Origin: a virus
Virus record (IMG/VR): IMGVR_UViG_3300028394_000055
Location: 28,632 to 92,631 of that record
Strand: one strand, 5' to 3'
Length of the DNA stretch: 64,000 nucleotides
The notes beneath the pieces were generated by a model. The model worked only from the letters and a program-made list of their open reading frames with translations. It ran no database searches and was not told where the DNA came from. Both the position numbers and the translations under genes were made by a program. Shown piece by piece: positions 23,190 to 29,659 of the stretch. Within the stretch, counting starts at the first letter, position 1. Each line of letters begins with the position of its first letter.

Positions 23190-23244
23190 CTTAGTTAAAC
23201 AGAGTACTCATTTTCTTCGATGCCCGGCACTCTGTTTAACTAAG
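23190..23244 (-). repeat. 16-bp perfect inverted repeat in a 5' untranslated region
   Basis: CTTAGTTAAACAGAGT (23190-23205) and its exact complement (23229-23244) flank a 23-nt loop, located between two minus-strand genes and just before the RBS TAGGAGACACA of the 22917 gene. It lacks a T-run, so an RNase III site or attenuator is as likely as a terminator. Confidence 0.6.
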
Positions 23245-23277
23245 AGGGGCATATAGCCCCAATACCCCGCTATTAGA

Positions 23278-23667
23278 TTAGTAGGGTGCGTCTTCCATCT
23301 GGGCAACGATCGCTGCCTTGGAGACAGTGCTCTTAGGAGCGGCCTTGACCTTAGCCTTGATGGATTCCATCGTAGGTTTGGCCTTAGCAGCCTTAGGAGC
23401 CTTGGCGGGCTTAACGGCACGCTTGTCTACAGCCTCGAACAATGCTGCTTCAACTTCGGCATTGGTAACGCCGTTTTGAGTAGCGAAGTCAATGCTCATA
23501 AGATACGCAATGGCATCTTCTTTAGTCATTGGCTCTTTGAGCTCGATGATGTCAATGTCCTTGTGACCATTCTTGGCCAAGACCTTGACGCGAAGAGCAT
23601 CATTAGCGAAACGAACTTTGAACTCACCGTTGAGACGGGAAACACCTGCATGTGTAAAAACTGACAT
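23278..23667 (-). CDS. Conserved early protein with Ala/Lys/Pro-rich tail
   Basis: 129 residues from ATG 23667 (RBS AGAGGTTTATT). A folded N-terminal domain (EFKVRFANDALRVKVLAKNG) plus a helical segment, then a basic AKAPKAAKAK-type tail like histone H1 or nucleoid proteins. Possibly DNA- or RNA-binding. Strong promoter upstream with a perfect spacer dyad. Confidence 0.78.
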   Translation of the reverse strand: MSVFTHAGVSRLNGEFKVRFANDALRVKVLAKNGHKDIDIIELKEPMTKEDAIAYLMSIDFATQNGVTNAEVEAALFEAVDKRAVKPAKAPKAAKAKPTMESIKAKVKAAPKSTVSKAAIVAQMEDAPY

Positions 23668-23726
23668 AATAAACCTCTTTCTCTGTGTGTAAAAATATGG
23701 ATGCATAATTGCGTGTCCATATGTTA

Positions 23727-23755
23727 ATTATACAACGGTTATGGTCCGTTGTCAA
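23727..23755 (-). promoter_or_regulatory. Sigma-70 promoter
   Basis: TTGACA-17-TATAAT. The spacer dyad ACAACGG-ACCATAA-CCGTTGT is perfect over 7 bp. Confidence 0.85.
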
Positions 23756-23763
23756 CCATTATT

Positions 23764-23946
23764 TTAAGAATTTATTGTTTCGAATGGGCTCAGCTCCTCC
23801 TGTGGCGTATCTGCCACAAAGTTGCTTTCGATCCAACCATATACAATCTCTATAGGGCACTCTAATTGAACTGCAATGCTACGGGCACTGAACCCTGCAA
23901 TGTACATCTGCTCAATGTCGTATGATAGTTCGCTCATCTTACTCAT
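23764..23946 (-). CDS. Small HTH protein
   Basis: 60 residues from ATG 23946 (or ATG 23937, just after the previous stop). YDIEQMYIAGFSARSIAVQL and ECPIEIVYGWIES form a homeodomain-like/sigma-4-type helix-turn-helix. Likely a regulator of transcription. Third gene of the unit starting at 24615. Confidence 0.75.
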   Translation of the reverse strand: MSKMSELSYDIEQMYIAGFSARSIAVQLECPIEIVYGWIESNFVADTPQEELSPFETINS

Positions 23947-24151
23947 CGTAGGCCTCCTCGCCCATTTCGGTTACTGTTTCTTCAAACACCCGAACATCAA
24001 CGATGCGGGCTGTTTGATCTTCATTGCTAACACCTTCAAAGGCATCTCGGAAACTTTGGCACTCTGCCAAGAAGTTGAAAACATCTTGTCGATCCCAAGT
24101 GCCCGGCACTTCCAATACCTGTACCAGTTCTGTGCGTACTGTGACTTTCAT
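23939..24151 (-). CDS. Small conserved phage protein
   Basis: 70 residues, acidic: VRTELVQVLEVPGTWDRQDV, NFLAECQSFRDAFEGV, RIVDVRVFEETVTE. No motif. Overlaps the upstream gene by 4 nt and the downstream HTH gene. Confidence 0.75.
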   Translation of the reverse strand: MKVTVRTELVQVLEVPGTWDRQDVFNFLAECQSFRDAFEGVSNEDQTARIVDVRVFEETVTEMGEEAYDE

Positions 24152-24615
24152 GCTGTTTCCTTTTCTAATGCTTCTGTTAATAGTGTCAAACGCTTGCTCA
24201 AAGGCGTGCTTGTGTATGTGTCACCACAATACCAAACACCGTCCTTGATAATGTAGTAGTACTCAGCACCACAGCCGTCTGCTTGCTCCAGGAACTCTTC
24301 GAAGGTGTGTGCTACTTGGAACTCAGTACCAGTCTCGCCGCGGTCACGTGCGTAGAACGTGCAGTAGCCTGCTTCTTTGGCTGCTTCGTATGCCAACTTG
24401 TCTAATTCGCTAGTGTGTGGGCTGAACGGATGTGCTTCACCAATTACCCGGCCCAACGAACTCATGTCGCCTAATGCTACAAGGTTGTTGGCTCGAGCAC
24501 TGTCGTAATGCTCTTGGAGGATTGCTCCGTTGTGTGCGAGATAGCCATCCCAGTGGCAATAAACGCTTTTGACCTTGTCACCGTGCATGACTCCAATGCG
24601 TGATCGTGTTCCCAT
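24148..24615 (-). CDS. Conserved early phage protein (MGTRSRIGV family)
   Basis: 155 residues beginning MGTRSRIGVMHGDKVKSVYC, then HWDGYLAHNG. This N terminus is a recurrent signature of a phage hypothetical family. Residues around YCTFYARDRGETG and GCGAEYYYII complete a compact alpha/beta domain. Biochemical role unknown. Heads a three-gene unit ending with the HTH protein. Confidence 0.82.
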   Translation of the reverse strand: MGTRSRIGVMHGDKVKSVYCHWDGYLAHNGAILQEHYDSARANNLVALGDMSSLGRVIGEAHPFSPHTSELDKLAYEAAKEAGYCTFYARDRGETGTEFQVAHTFEEFLEQADGCGAEYYYIIKDGVWYCGDTYTSTPLSKRLTLLTEALEKETA

Positions 24616-24646
24616 AGTGTGCTCCAGTTAGTGTGTGTAAGTGTAT

Positions 24647-24675
24647 ATTATAACAGGGTTCTTAGGCCCTGTCAA
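24647..24675 (-). promoter_or_regulatory. Sigma-70 promoter
   Basis: TTGACA-17-TATAAT with spacer dyad ACAGGG-N8-CCCTGT; CTGGAGCACACT before ATG 24615. Confidence 0.85.
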
Positions 24676-24678
24676 CCA

Positions 24679-24888
24679 TTATTTGAAATAAACTACCAAA
24701 TTCCGTGTAGCAGTCTTTACGAATGCACAGTTGCCATCTACCGTGTGCTTGGGGTTGTTCATTACTTTATTGTATATAATTTTGACACTGCGAGCGCTTT
24801 GCTCGGGTGTAGTGTACTTGCCCTGGCACCCGCACATACAGCCGCGGTTGCCGCTATAAACTTCCTCTACGTTGGCTAGTGTAAACAT
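24679..24888 (-). CDS. Small conserved Cys-containing protein
   Basis: 69 residues. The motif VYSGNRGCMCGCQGKYTTPE is characteristic of a small phage protein family; the three cysteines (CxCxC) may bind a metal. The rest is a short alpha/beta unit. Own promoter and standard leader. Confidence 0.78.
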   Translation of the reverse strand: MFTLANVEEVYSGNRGCMCGCQGKYTTPEQSARSVKIIYNKVMNNPKHTVDGNCAFVKTATRNLVVYFK

Positions 24889-24914
24889 GAACGCTCCTTA
24901 GTGTGTAAGCATTA

Positions 24915-24943
24915 ATTATAACAAGGTTTTACCACTTTGTCAA
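24915..24943 (-). promoter_or_regulatory. Sigma-70 promoter
   Basis: TTGACA-17-TATAAT. The spacer is identical to that at 28689 and close to those at 26557 and 27798 (GTGGTAAAACC core). Confidence 0.85.
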
Positions 24944-24973
24944 CCAACCCTACACACCGTAGGGTCTTTGTTG

Positions 24974-25321
24974 TTAATCTACAACAACCAGTTGTCCGAA
25001 CTTAGCAGTCCAACTCTTGAGGAACTTTGGACCCACATCACATGACACATAGTCATTGCCCTGCATACCCTGCTCGCTATAACTGACATCCAAGCCCAAC
25101 TTGTGCTCGACTAGGAAGTTGGTCACATCTTCAAAGAACTGACCATCTGTGTAGATCAAACCGTCTTTGCGTGTATCCCAAGTCTCGGTGTTGAAGTAGA
25201 TACGCAGTTCGCCAAAGTCTAGTTCGTCACTGACATAGCCCAACTGCATATCAACGATCTCTACAGCCTTTCGGGCTCGACTCCAGTAGCCATCGCCTTT
25301 GGTGTTGAAAATTACTGTCAT
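24974..25321 (-). CDS. Conserved early protein
   Basis: 115 residues, acidic and beta-rich: ELRIYFNTETWDTRKDGLIY, DGQFFEDVTNFLVEHKLGLD, YSEQGMQGNDYVSCDVG. No catalytic motif. Own promoter, leader with AAGGAGCAGCA. Confidence 0.78.
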   Translation of the reverse strand: MTVIFNTKGDGYWSRARKAVEIVDMQLGYVSDELDFGELRIYFNTETWDTRKDGLIYTDGQFFEDVTNFLVEHKLGLDVSYSEQGMQGNDYVSCDVGPKFLKSWTAKFGQLVVVD

Positions 25322-25347
25322 TGCTGCTCCTTAGTGTGTAAGCATGT

Positions 25348-25376
25348 ATTATAGCACCAAATAGAAACCCTGTCAA
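25348..25376 (-). promoter_or_regulatory. Sigma-70 promoter
   Basis: TTGACA-17-TATAAT followed by ACATGCTTACACACTAAGGAGC. Confidence 0.85.
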
Positions 25377-25384
25377 CCGTAGGG

Positions 25385-25429
25385 TTATTTGGTTAGGATC
25401 TTGACCATCCACTCAATTGCATCACTCAT
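25385..25429 (-). CDS. Possible 14-aa coupled micro-ORF
   Basis: MSDAIEWMVKILTK overlaps the stop of the 25913 gene by 8 nt, in the same style as the other coupled genes here. An amphipathic helix could form. It could equally be chance, since it is very short. Confidence 0.25.
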   Translation of the reverse strand: MSDAIEWMVKILTK

Positions 25430-25913
25430 TTTCGTTCTCCTCTTCTTGCTCTGCTTCGTACTCTGCTACAGACTCGCTGATGCCAAAGGTCTCATCCAAG
25501 TCATCGGGTAGCAGGGCTTCGATCTCCTCGGCACTCATGTCACCATATTCATAGTAGTCATCATCACCGTTCTCCCACTTGCCGCAGAAGGCCATACCAG
25601 GTTCGTAGTAGTAGGCCAGTATCTTGAAGCCCTGCTCCATCAACTGCTCATAGGCACTAGTAGGGGGAGCCCAGGCACTATCAAAGTTGAACACAACACC
25701 ATTGGCATCCTGCTCTACCATGTGAGCATCTTCACCGCCCACATCCCACTTGGTGCCCCAGTTCTGGACACACCAATTGTAGTCCCACTCACCGTTGGGG
25801 AATGGTACGAACTCTTGTAAGAACCTGCCTGCTTGATAGGCCGTCTTAGCCCGCTCAATCATAGCAGGGTCGTTGTGGCTGATGTTCAGCGTGTTATTGC
25901 ACCAATTTGGCAT
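25422..25913 (-). CDS. Api92/YubB-like protein (DUF1281, ferredoxin-like fold)
   Basis: 163 residues. MPNWCNNTLNISHNDPAM and NWCVQNWGTKWDVGGEDAHM, followed by VVFNFDSAWAPP, match the Api92/YubB family found on phages and conjugative plasmids. Function is not established; presence on both kinds of mobile element suggests an anti-host role. The C terminus is highly acidic. Starts one base after the 26187 gene's stop. Confidence 0.85.
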   Translation of the reverse strand: MPNWCNNTLNISHNDPAMIERAKTAYQAGRFLQEFVPFPNGEWDYNWCVQNWGTKWDVGGEDAHMVEQDANGVVFNFDSAWAPPTSAYEQLMEQGFKILAYYYEPGMAFCGKWENGDDDYYEYGDMSAEEIEALLPDDLDETFGISESVAEYEAEQEEENENE

Positions 25914-25914
25914 G

Positions 25915-26187
25915 TTATTCTCCAGTGTAATATTCGTAAAAGGATTCTTTAACAGCGGGATCCAACCGGATCAACTCTGTTACACATTGATTCAAGTAGT
26001 CCTGCTTCTTACGCAGTTCTACACCACGTACCTCGCCATCACAGGTCAAGTTCTCTGGGCTTAGGTCTGCATCCAACGATTGGGCAACCCGCCGGCGACC
26101 TGAGGCACTCTGCACCTCAAACTGCTCACCTTTGAAGATAGCGTTCCAACGGTTCTTCTGCTCTACATAGGCTGTCAATGCTTTCAT
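25915..26187 (-). CDS. Small hypothetical protein
   Basis: 90 residues: LTAYVEQKNRWNAIFKGEQF, then SASGRRRVAQSLDADLSPEN and a helical C terminus. No motif. First gene of a two-gene unit with the Api92-like protein; standard leader and promoter. Confidence 0.75.
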   Translation of the reverse strand: MKALTAYVEQKNRWNAIFKGEQFEVQSASGRRRVAQSLDADLSPENLTCDGEVRGVELRKKQDYLNQCVTELIRLDPAVKESFYEYYTGE

Positions 26188-26213
26188 CTCTGCTCCTTAG
26201 TGTGTAAGTAAGT

Positions 26214-26242
26214 ATTATAGCAGGGGATTGCTCCCCTGTCAA
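26214..26242 (-). promoter_or_regulatory. Sigma-70 promoter with perfect spacer dyad
   Basis: TTGACA-17-TATAAT; spacer dyad CAGGGGA-GCAA-TCCCCTG. Confidence 0.85.
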
Positions 26243-26245
26243 CCA

Positions 26246-26530
26246 TTACATTGTGTGAAACAGTTCGCGACTCGGGTCGTTGCAGGTTCCCTGGCACTCA
26301 CGGCGGATCTCAACTTCCTTACCAGTCAAACAGTTCTTCACAGTCACAAGCTGGCGACCGTTGAATGCGGCAACCTGCTTGACGAACTCTTTCTGCTTGC
26401 GTTTGGGCAATAGGCGCAACATCTCCTGCGCCATCTGGTTGGTGTAGCCTGCTGTGAATGCGGCACCTTGCTCGCTGAACATGAGGTTCAGTTCTTCTTT
26501 GAGTGCAGTTTGATTGTCTGTGGTAAACAT
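26246..26530 (-). CDS. Small hypothetical protein
   Basis: 94 residues: QTALKEELNLMFSEQGAAFT, LRLLPKRKQKEFVKQVAAF, LVTVKNCLTGKEVEIRREC. A helical N terminus and a basic middle. Function unknown. Own promoter, standard leader. Confidence 0.75.
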   Translation of the reverse strand: MFTTDNQTALKEELNLMFSEQGAAFTAGYTNQMAQEMLRLLPKRKQKEFVKQVAAFNGRQLVTVKNCLTGKEVEIRRECQGTCNDPSRELFHTM

Positions 26531-26556
26531 GAGTGCTCCTTAGTGTGTAAGCAGTA

Positions 26557-26585
26557 ATTATAACAAGGTTTTACCAGTCTGTCAA
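26557..26585 (-). promoter_or_regulatory. Sigma-70 promoter
   Basis: TTGACA-17-TATAAT. The TGA stop of the upstream gene (26582-26584) is inside the -35 hexamer (GCT TGA CA). Confidence 0.85.
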
Positions 26586-26830
26586 GCCAGTGCTCGGAAT
26601 AACCCTACAGCCATTGTGGCTAATGCTGCAACGTTAACTGCCATCTGTGGCTTATTTGCCACACGTATGGTCCATGTCAAGAACAATATAGTTCCCACAG
26701 CAAAGGCCGCAATGTTCCAAACGTCCTTATGATAGGCACTGCCCATGGTGTTGAGTACGTGCCCTGCTGTGATAAAGAACGCCCCTGTCCATTGTAGTAC
26801 TTCGTCTTTGTTAATATTAAGCACAGGCAT
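26582..26830 (-). CDS. Small three-helix membrane protein
   Basis: 82 residues from ATG 26830, which overlaps the 27191 gene's end by 14 nt. Three hydrophobic segments (WTGAFFITAGHVLN, VWNIAAFAVGTILFLTWTI, VNVAALATMAVGLFRALA). Possible role in membrane modification of the host; unassigned. Its stop is embedded in the next promoter. Confidence 0.75.
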   Translation of the reverse strand: MPVLNINKDEVLQWTGAFFITAGHVLNTMGSAYHKDVWNIAAFAVGTILFLTWTIRVANKPQMAVNVAALATMAVGLFRALA

Positions 26831-27191
26831 TCTCTCGGTCAACCTGATCGCTTAACTCAGCAAACTTCTTGCTCATACGATATACTTGACTCTTAGCCTC
26901 AGTCATAGCCTCAGCAATGAAGTCCTCGGCAGTCCCGTCAGTAAGCACCTCACGGGCATCTTCGTATAAGCATCCGCCCAAATAGGCACTGCCAAGTTCG
27001 AGCCCTTCGACGAGTACACGTACCCGCAACATGAACCATTCGTAGGTCCCGTTGTCAATCTTACGGAGGATCTCGTCCATGTCGTCTGATTCGAAGTGAT
27101 CCCTGGGGTTAAAGTCTTCATAGGTCTTATCCACAATAACGGTGTAGCCGTCACGTTCAAACTCAGCGATTGTGTCGTAATATTGTGTCAT
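26817..27191 (-). CDS. Conserved early protein
   Basis: 124 residues: YYDTIAEFERDGYTVIVDKT, DNGTYEWFMLRVRVLVEGLE, GGCLYEDAREVLTDGTAEDF. The 'wFmlrVrv.veG.eLg..yLGgClYed' stretch is a recurrent phage early-protein pattern. Function unknown. One-base overlap with the 27478 gene's stop. Confidence 0.8.
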   Translation of the reverse strand: MTQYYDTIAEFERDGYTVIVDKTYEDFNPRDHFESDDMDEILRKIDNGTYEWFMLRVRVLVEGLELGSAYLGGCLYEDAREVLTDGTAEDFIAEAMTEAKSQVYRMSKKFAELSDQVDRENACA

Positions 27192-27478
27192 TATGCCAAT
27201 TCCTTTTCAACGATGGTGAGCATGTTAGCAGGCACTCTCCACATGCCAGTGGTTGTGCATACTGTGACAAACTTGATAGCGATCTTCATCACGGTGCCCT
27301 GCATAGTGCGGCCTGTCTTAGAACTAGTGAAACTGACCTCGTCGCCGTAGCGTAGGCTTCGTTTGGTGTTTTCACGCAGGCGTGCTTGTGCAAAGCGGAC
27401 AGCGTCCACAATGCTAACCAGTTGAGCGTTGGTAAAGCCACCCTGCAGGATCTCAGTGTTAATCTGCGTAATATTCAT
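27191..27478 (-). CDS. Small protein with SH3/KOW-like beta domain
   Basis: 95 residues. A helical N terminus (IVDAVRFAQARLRENTKRS), then LRYGDEVSFTSSKTGRTMQG and TVMKIAIKFVTV, a pattern like a KOW/SH3-type barrel that often binds nucleic acid. First gene of a three-gene unit (27478, 27191, 26830). Confidence 0.78.
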   Translation of the reverse strand: MNITQINTEILQGGFTNAQLVSIVDAVRFAQARLRENTKRSLRYGDEVSFTSSKTGRTMQGTVMKIAIKFVTVCTTTGMWRVPANMLTIVEKELA

Positions 27479-27505
27479 CTCATGCTCCTTAGTGTGTAAG
27501 TAAGT

Positions 27506-27534
27506 ATTATAACGCCGTTAGGCACTCTTGTCAA
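27506..27534 (-). promoter_or_regulatory. Sigma-70 promoter
   Basis: TTGACA-17-TATAAT. The upstream gene's TGA (27531-27533) is inside the -35 (GGT TGA CA). Leader CTTACACACTAAGGAGC. Confidence 0.85.
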
Positions 27535-27770
27535 CCTAAAACTATCACGCGGCGAGCACCTTCGAAGTCGCCTTCTTCTTCGTACATCTCGTCCTCGTCT
27601 AAGAGCCGGTCCATACGGTGATATTCACTGTACTTGACCATGCCCTCTAATACGCTGCCTACTTTGGGGGCAACCTCTGTGCGCCAGTGATCGCCATAGT
27701 TATAACTGAAGTGAACTTCAGCATTGGGATCTAAATCCATCAATTGCTCGATTAGTTGAAAGACTTGCAT
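27531..27770 (-). CDS. Small conserved phage protein
   Basis: 79 residues: MQVFQLIEQLMDLDPNAEVH, then FSYNYGDHWRTEVAPKVG and an acidic C terminus. The start resembles the common 'eLi..L..ldpda.V' phage motif. Own promoter and standard leader. Confidence 0.78.
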   Translation of the reverse strand: MQVFQLIEQLMDLDPNAEVHFSYNYGDHWRTEVAPKVGSVLEGMVKYSEYHRMDRLLDEDEMYEEEGDFEGARRVIVLG

Positions 27771-27797
27771 CTCATGCTCCTTAGTGTGTAAGCGTTA

Positions 27798-27826
27798 ATT
27801 ATACAATGGTTTTACCACTAGGTCAA
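27798..27826 (-). promoter_or_regulatory. Sigma-70 promoter
   Basis: TTGACC-17-TATAAT with the GTGGTAAAACC spacer core shared with three other promoters of the array. Confidence 0.82.
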
Positions 27827-27850
27827 CCAAAGACCCTACAATGCCTAGGG

Positions 27851-28066
27851 TTAATACTTGACCACGCGATCCACTTGTGTCAAGTAAGCCCATGAGTCAT
27901 CGTAGTCAATGCCCGGGAGTCCATTCTTGATATCCTCATCTACGCCCGTTACAGTAACAGTCTTTGGGCTACCCGTGCCAAAGTTATCACGCACACGCAC
28001 GATGGATCCCTCGCGAATGTCGCTGAGCATGACTCGCTTGAGAACTGTTGAGTATTGTGTAAACAT
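27851..28066 (-). CDS. Small beta-rich protein
   Basis: 71 residues: MLSDIREGSIVRVRDNFGTG, SPKTVTVTGVDEDI, GIDYDDSWAYLTQVDRVVKY, reading like a small SH3-type barrel. RBS AAGGAGCACTT. No promoter of its own between it and the 28290 gene, 11 nt upstream. Confidence 0.75.
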   Translation of the reverse strand: MFTQYSTVLKRVMLSDIREGSIVRVRDNFGTGSPKTVTVTGVDEDIKNGLPGIDYDDSWAYLTQVDRVVKY

Positions 28067-28077
28067 AAGTGCTCCTT

Positions 28078-28290
28078 TTAGCAGTCAGCGTCAAAGTCTG
28101 CCCACTCTTGGGCTTCATCGGGCTGACCGTCATCATCTTCTTCTTCGAAGCGCTCGCTCAACTCGTTGGCATCCAGCAGGTCTTCAACTTCGCTTTCGCT
28201 CATGAAACCCATGCACATGTCAACCACTTGCTCATGAGTGATCATACCCTGATCTAGCAAGTCGTATAGTCTCTCTCTGGCTTTAGTCAT
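28078..28290 (-). CDS. Small acidic protein
   Basis: 70 residues from ATG 28290 (leader AAGGAGCATGAG). MTKARERLYDLLDQGMITHE, then MGFMSESEVEDLLDANELSE, and a strongly acidic tail. Could be a DNA-mimic or protein inhibitor (inference from charge only). First of a two-gene unit. Confidence 0.75.
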   Translation of the reverse strand: MTKARERLYDLLDQGMITHEQVVDMCMGFMSESEVEDLLDANELSERFEEEDDDGQPDEAQEWADFDADC

Positions 28291-28317
28291 CTCATGCTCC
28301 TTAGTGTCTATGCGTGT

Positions 28318-28346
28318 ATTATAGCGGACATCCGCCACTATGTCAA
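28318..28346 (-). promoter_or_regulatory. Sigma-70 promoter
   Basis: TTGACA-17-TATAAT; perfect GCGGA-TG-TCCGC dyad next to the -10. The -35 encodes the last two residues (Leu-Thr) of the GIY-YIG gene, whose TAG follows. Confidence 0.85.
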
Positions 28347-28682
28347 GTCGCCGCGAATGTCCGTGTTCAGCGCAGGGTTAATCAAGCGACGCAGTTCAAC
28401 TTCCCGCTTGTGAGCAGCAGCCTTACCACGTATGATCTCATGCACACGAATCTCAATCTCGCTCTTGTCATTCAAAGAGCGCAAAGCCACGCACAGGGCC
28501 CAGTCCTTGTTCTCAGTCTTGGCACGATAGAAGTGCTTGGCTGCACGAGCACGAACTGACTTCAATACAGTGGTCTCTGTCTTAGCAGTGACACCAATGT
28601 AGTTGAGGCCGTTGACCACTAGTTCATACACTATGTGATTGCGGTCTACACGCTTCTTACGAGTAACAGTTTCTTTGTTCAT
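28338..28682 (-). CDS. GIY-YIG nuclease-like protein
   Basis: 114 residues from ATG 28682. Catalytic elements visible: VYEL...NYIGVT (19-32), a basic RARAAKHF (44-51), Glu in HKREVELRRL (~94-96) and Asn in INPALNTD. GIY-YIG nucleases cut DNA in homing, repair or restriction. Compact single domain, no attached DNA-binding region. ATG is only 6 bases after the -10 TATAAT, so the message is probably leaderless. Confidence 0.8.
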   Translation of the reverse strand: MNKETVTRKKRVDRNHIVYELVVNGLNYIGVTAKTETTVLKSVRARAAKHFYRAKTENKDWALCVALRSLNDKSEIEIRVHEIIRGKAAAHKREVELRRLINPALNTDIRGDLT

Positions 28683-28688
28683 GTATGT

Positions 28689-28717
28689 ATTATAACAAGG
28701 TTTTACCACTTTGTCAA
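28689..28717 (-). promoter_or_regulatory. Sigma-70 promoter for a leaderless gene
   Basis: TTGACA-17-TATAAT followed by ACATAC and then ATG 28682. No room for a Shine-Dalgarno. Confidence 0.85.
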
Positions 28718-28736
28718 TAACTTTCTTTCTGTAGGG

Positions 28737-28814
28737 TTATTCGTTGTTTTCCCACAACATGACCGGCACTCCTGTGAAACTTAACATAATGCCAAAAGAA
28801 AACCCTATTACCAC
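28737..28814 (-). CDS. Possible 25-aa membrane peptide
   Basis: Begins with GTG: VIGFSFGIMLSFTGVPVMLW, then ENNE. Hydrophobic and helix-like, but there is no clear RBS or promoter and the start is uncertain. Listed as a weak candidate. Confidence 0.25.
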   Translation of the reverse strand: MVIGFSFGIMLSFTGVPVMLWENNE

Positions 28815-28969
28815 AAGGGTCTTAGGGTCTCTTAGTCAGTACATTCAGCAAGTCTCTGTCGTACTGCCCGATCAGCTTGTTCCAATGTAGTCTCCTACAC
28901 GTGCCTTTACCACCGGATGTTTACGTGGTCACTGATTCAACTCCAGTAGCATATAGTCTATGACTGTAC

Positions 28970-29098
28970 TCAATACCGCTTATAGAACTCCCAGGCATCC
29001 GGCCCCTGTTCTAGGTCACTGTATCTATCCTGGCGTTTACGGTTTATATATACACTACCCACAGTGGAGTTATACTCTACGAGTACATGTCTTAGCAT
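28970..29098 (-). CDS. Small hypothetical protein, 42 aa
   Basis: 42 residues: MLRHVLVEYNSTVGSVYINR, then KRQDRYSDLEQGPDAWEFYK and RY. Composition is protein-like (amphipathic strand, charged turn, aromatic end). A sigma-70-like promoter is 10 bp upstream of the ATG. First transcribed unit of the minus array. Confidence 0.5.
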   Translation of the reverse strand: MLRHVLVEYNSTVGSVYINRKRQDRYSDLEQGPDAWEFYKRY

Positions 29099-29108
29099 AC
29101 ATGTATAT

Positions 29109-29137
29109 AGTATAACATACTCTCACACTTTGGACAA
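29109..29137 (-). promoter_or_regulatory. Sigma-70-like promoter
   Basis: TTGTCC-17-TATACT, weaker than the rest of the array, directly upstream of the 42-aa ORF. Confidence 0.55.
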
Positions 29138-29138
29138 C

Positions 29139-29518
29139 ACATGATCTCGTGTGTGTTGCACTAGTACAACATTGACTACACAGTAGTTATACACGTAGAT
29201 TACCGTGGCAGAATCGTCACGAAACGATGCAAAAACGGTCTAATTAGAGTGGAAATTGTCCCGATCTCCACCATTTTCACACTGAATCATAGTGATTTTT
29301 ATAGTGTTTTTAGAATGGAACAGGGTGGGGATGAGAGGCTATCGTAAGATACTCTACCATACTTTCACAGTAGTCTCACAGTGTTTTCATAGTGTAATAC
29401 CAAAGTAGATTTAGAGGCTATACCAAAGTAAATCTCAACCTTAGACTACGGTCCAGAGGACCCCTGAAGGGGAGGATCGACTTCTATATAGGTGTTTGTT
29501 TTGAGTGTCGGCCCCTAT
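29139..29518. other. Gene-free regulatory or origin-like segment
   Basis: No convincing ORF. Short repeats: TACCAAAGTA at about 29398 and 29423, GAGGCTAT at about 29337 and 29415, several CATAGTG/CACAGTG words at 29288-29396, a TTATACACG word at about 29188 (one base from a DnaA box), and a CCCCT/GGGG hairpin at about 29460. It separates the early array from the sugar operon; replication origin or control region are both possible. Confidence 0.4.
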
Positions 29519-29585
29519 AGCGGGGTATTTGGCACTAGGCCTACAGCGGGGTATTTGGCACTAGGCCTACAGCGGGGTATTTGGT
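29519..29585 (+). repeat. 26-bp tandem direct repeats
   Basis: Two exact copies of a 26-bp unit starting AGCGGGGTATTTGG (29519-29544, 29545-29570), then a 15-bp partial third copy (29571-29585). Another AGCGGGGTATT lies at ~29649. 26 is not a multiple of 3, which argues against coding. Iteron-like. Confidence 0.85.
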
Positions 29586-29592
29586 ATATAGT

Positions 29593-29627
29593 GTATATAC
29601 ACAGTGGTGATCACGCTGTGCATATAC
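29593..29627. repeat. Inverted repeat, operator- or terminator-like
   Basis: GTATATACACAG and CTGTGCATATAC are complementary at 11 of 12 positions, around an 11-bp centre containing TGATCA. It directly follows the tandem repeats. Confidence 0.7.
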
Positions 29628-29659
29628 TCAATTCAAAGAGTGTTCCAGCGGGGTATTCA

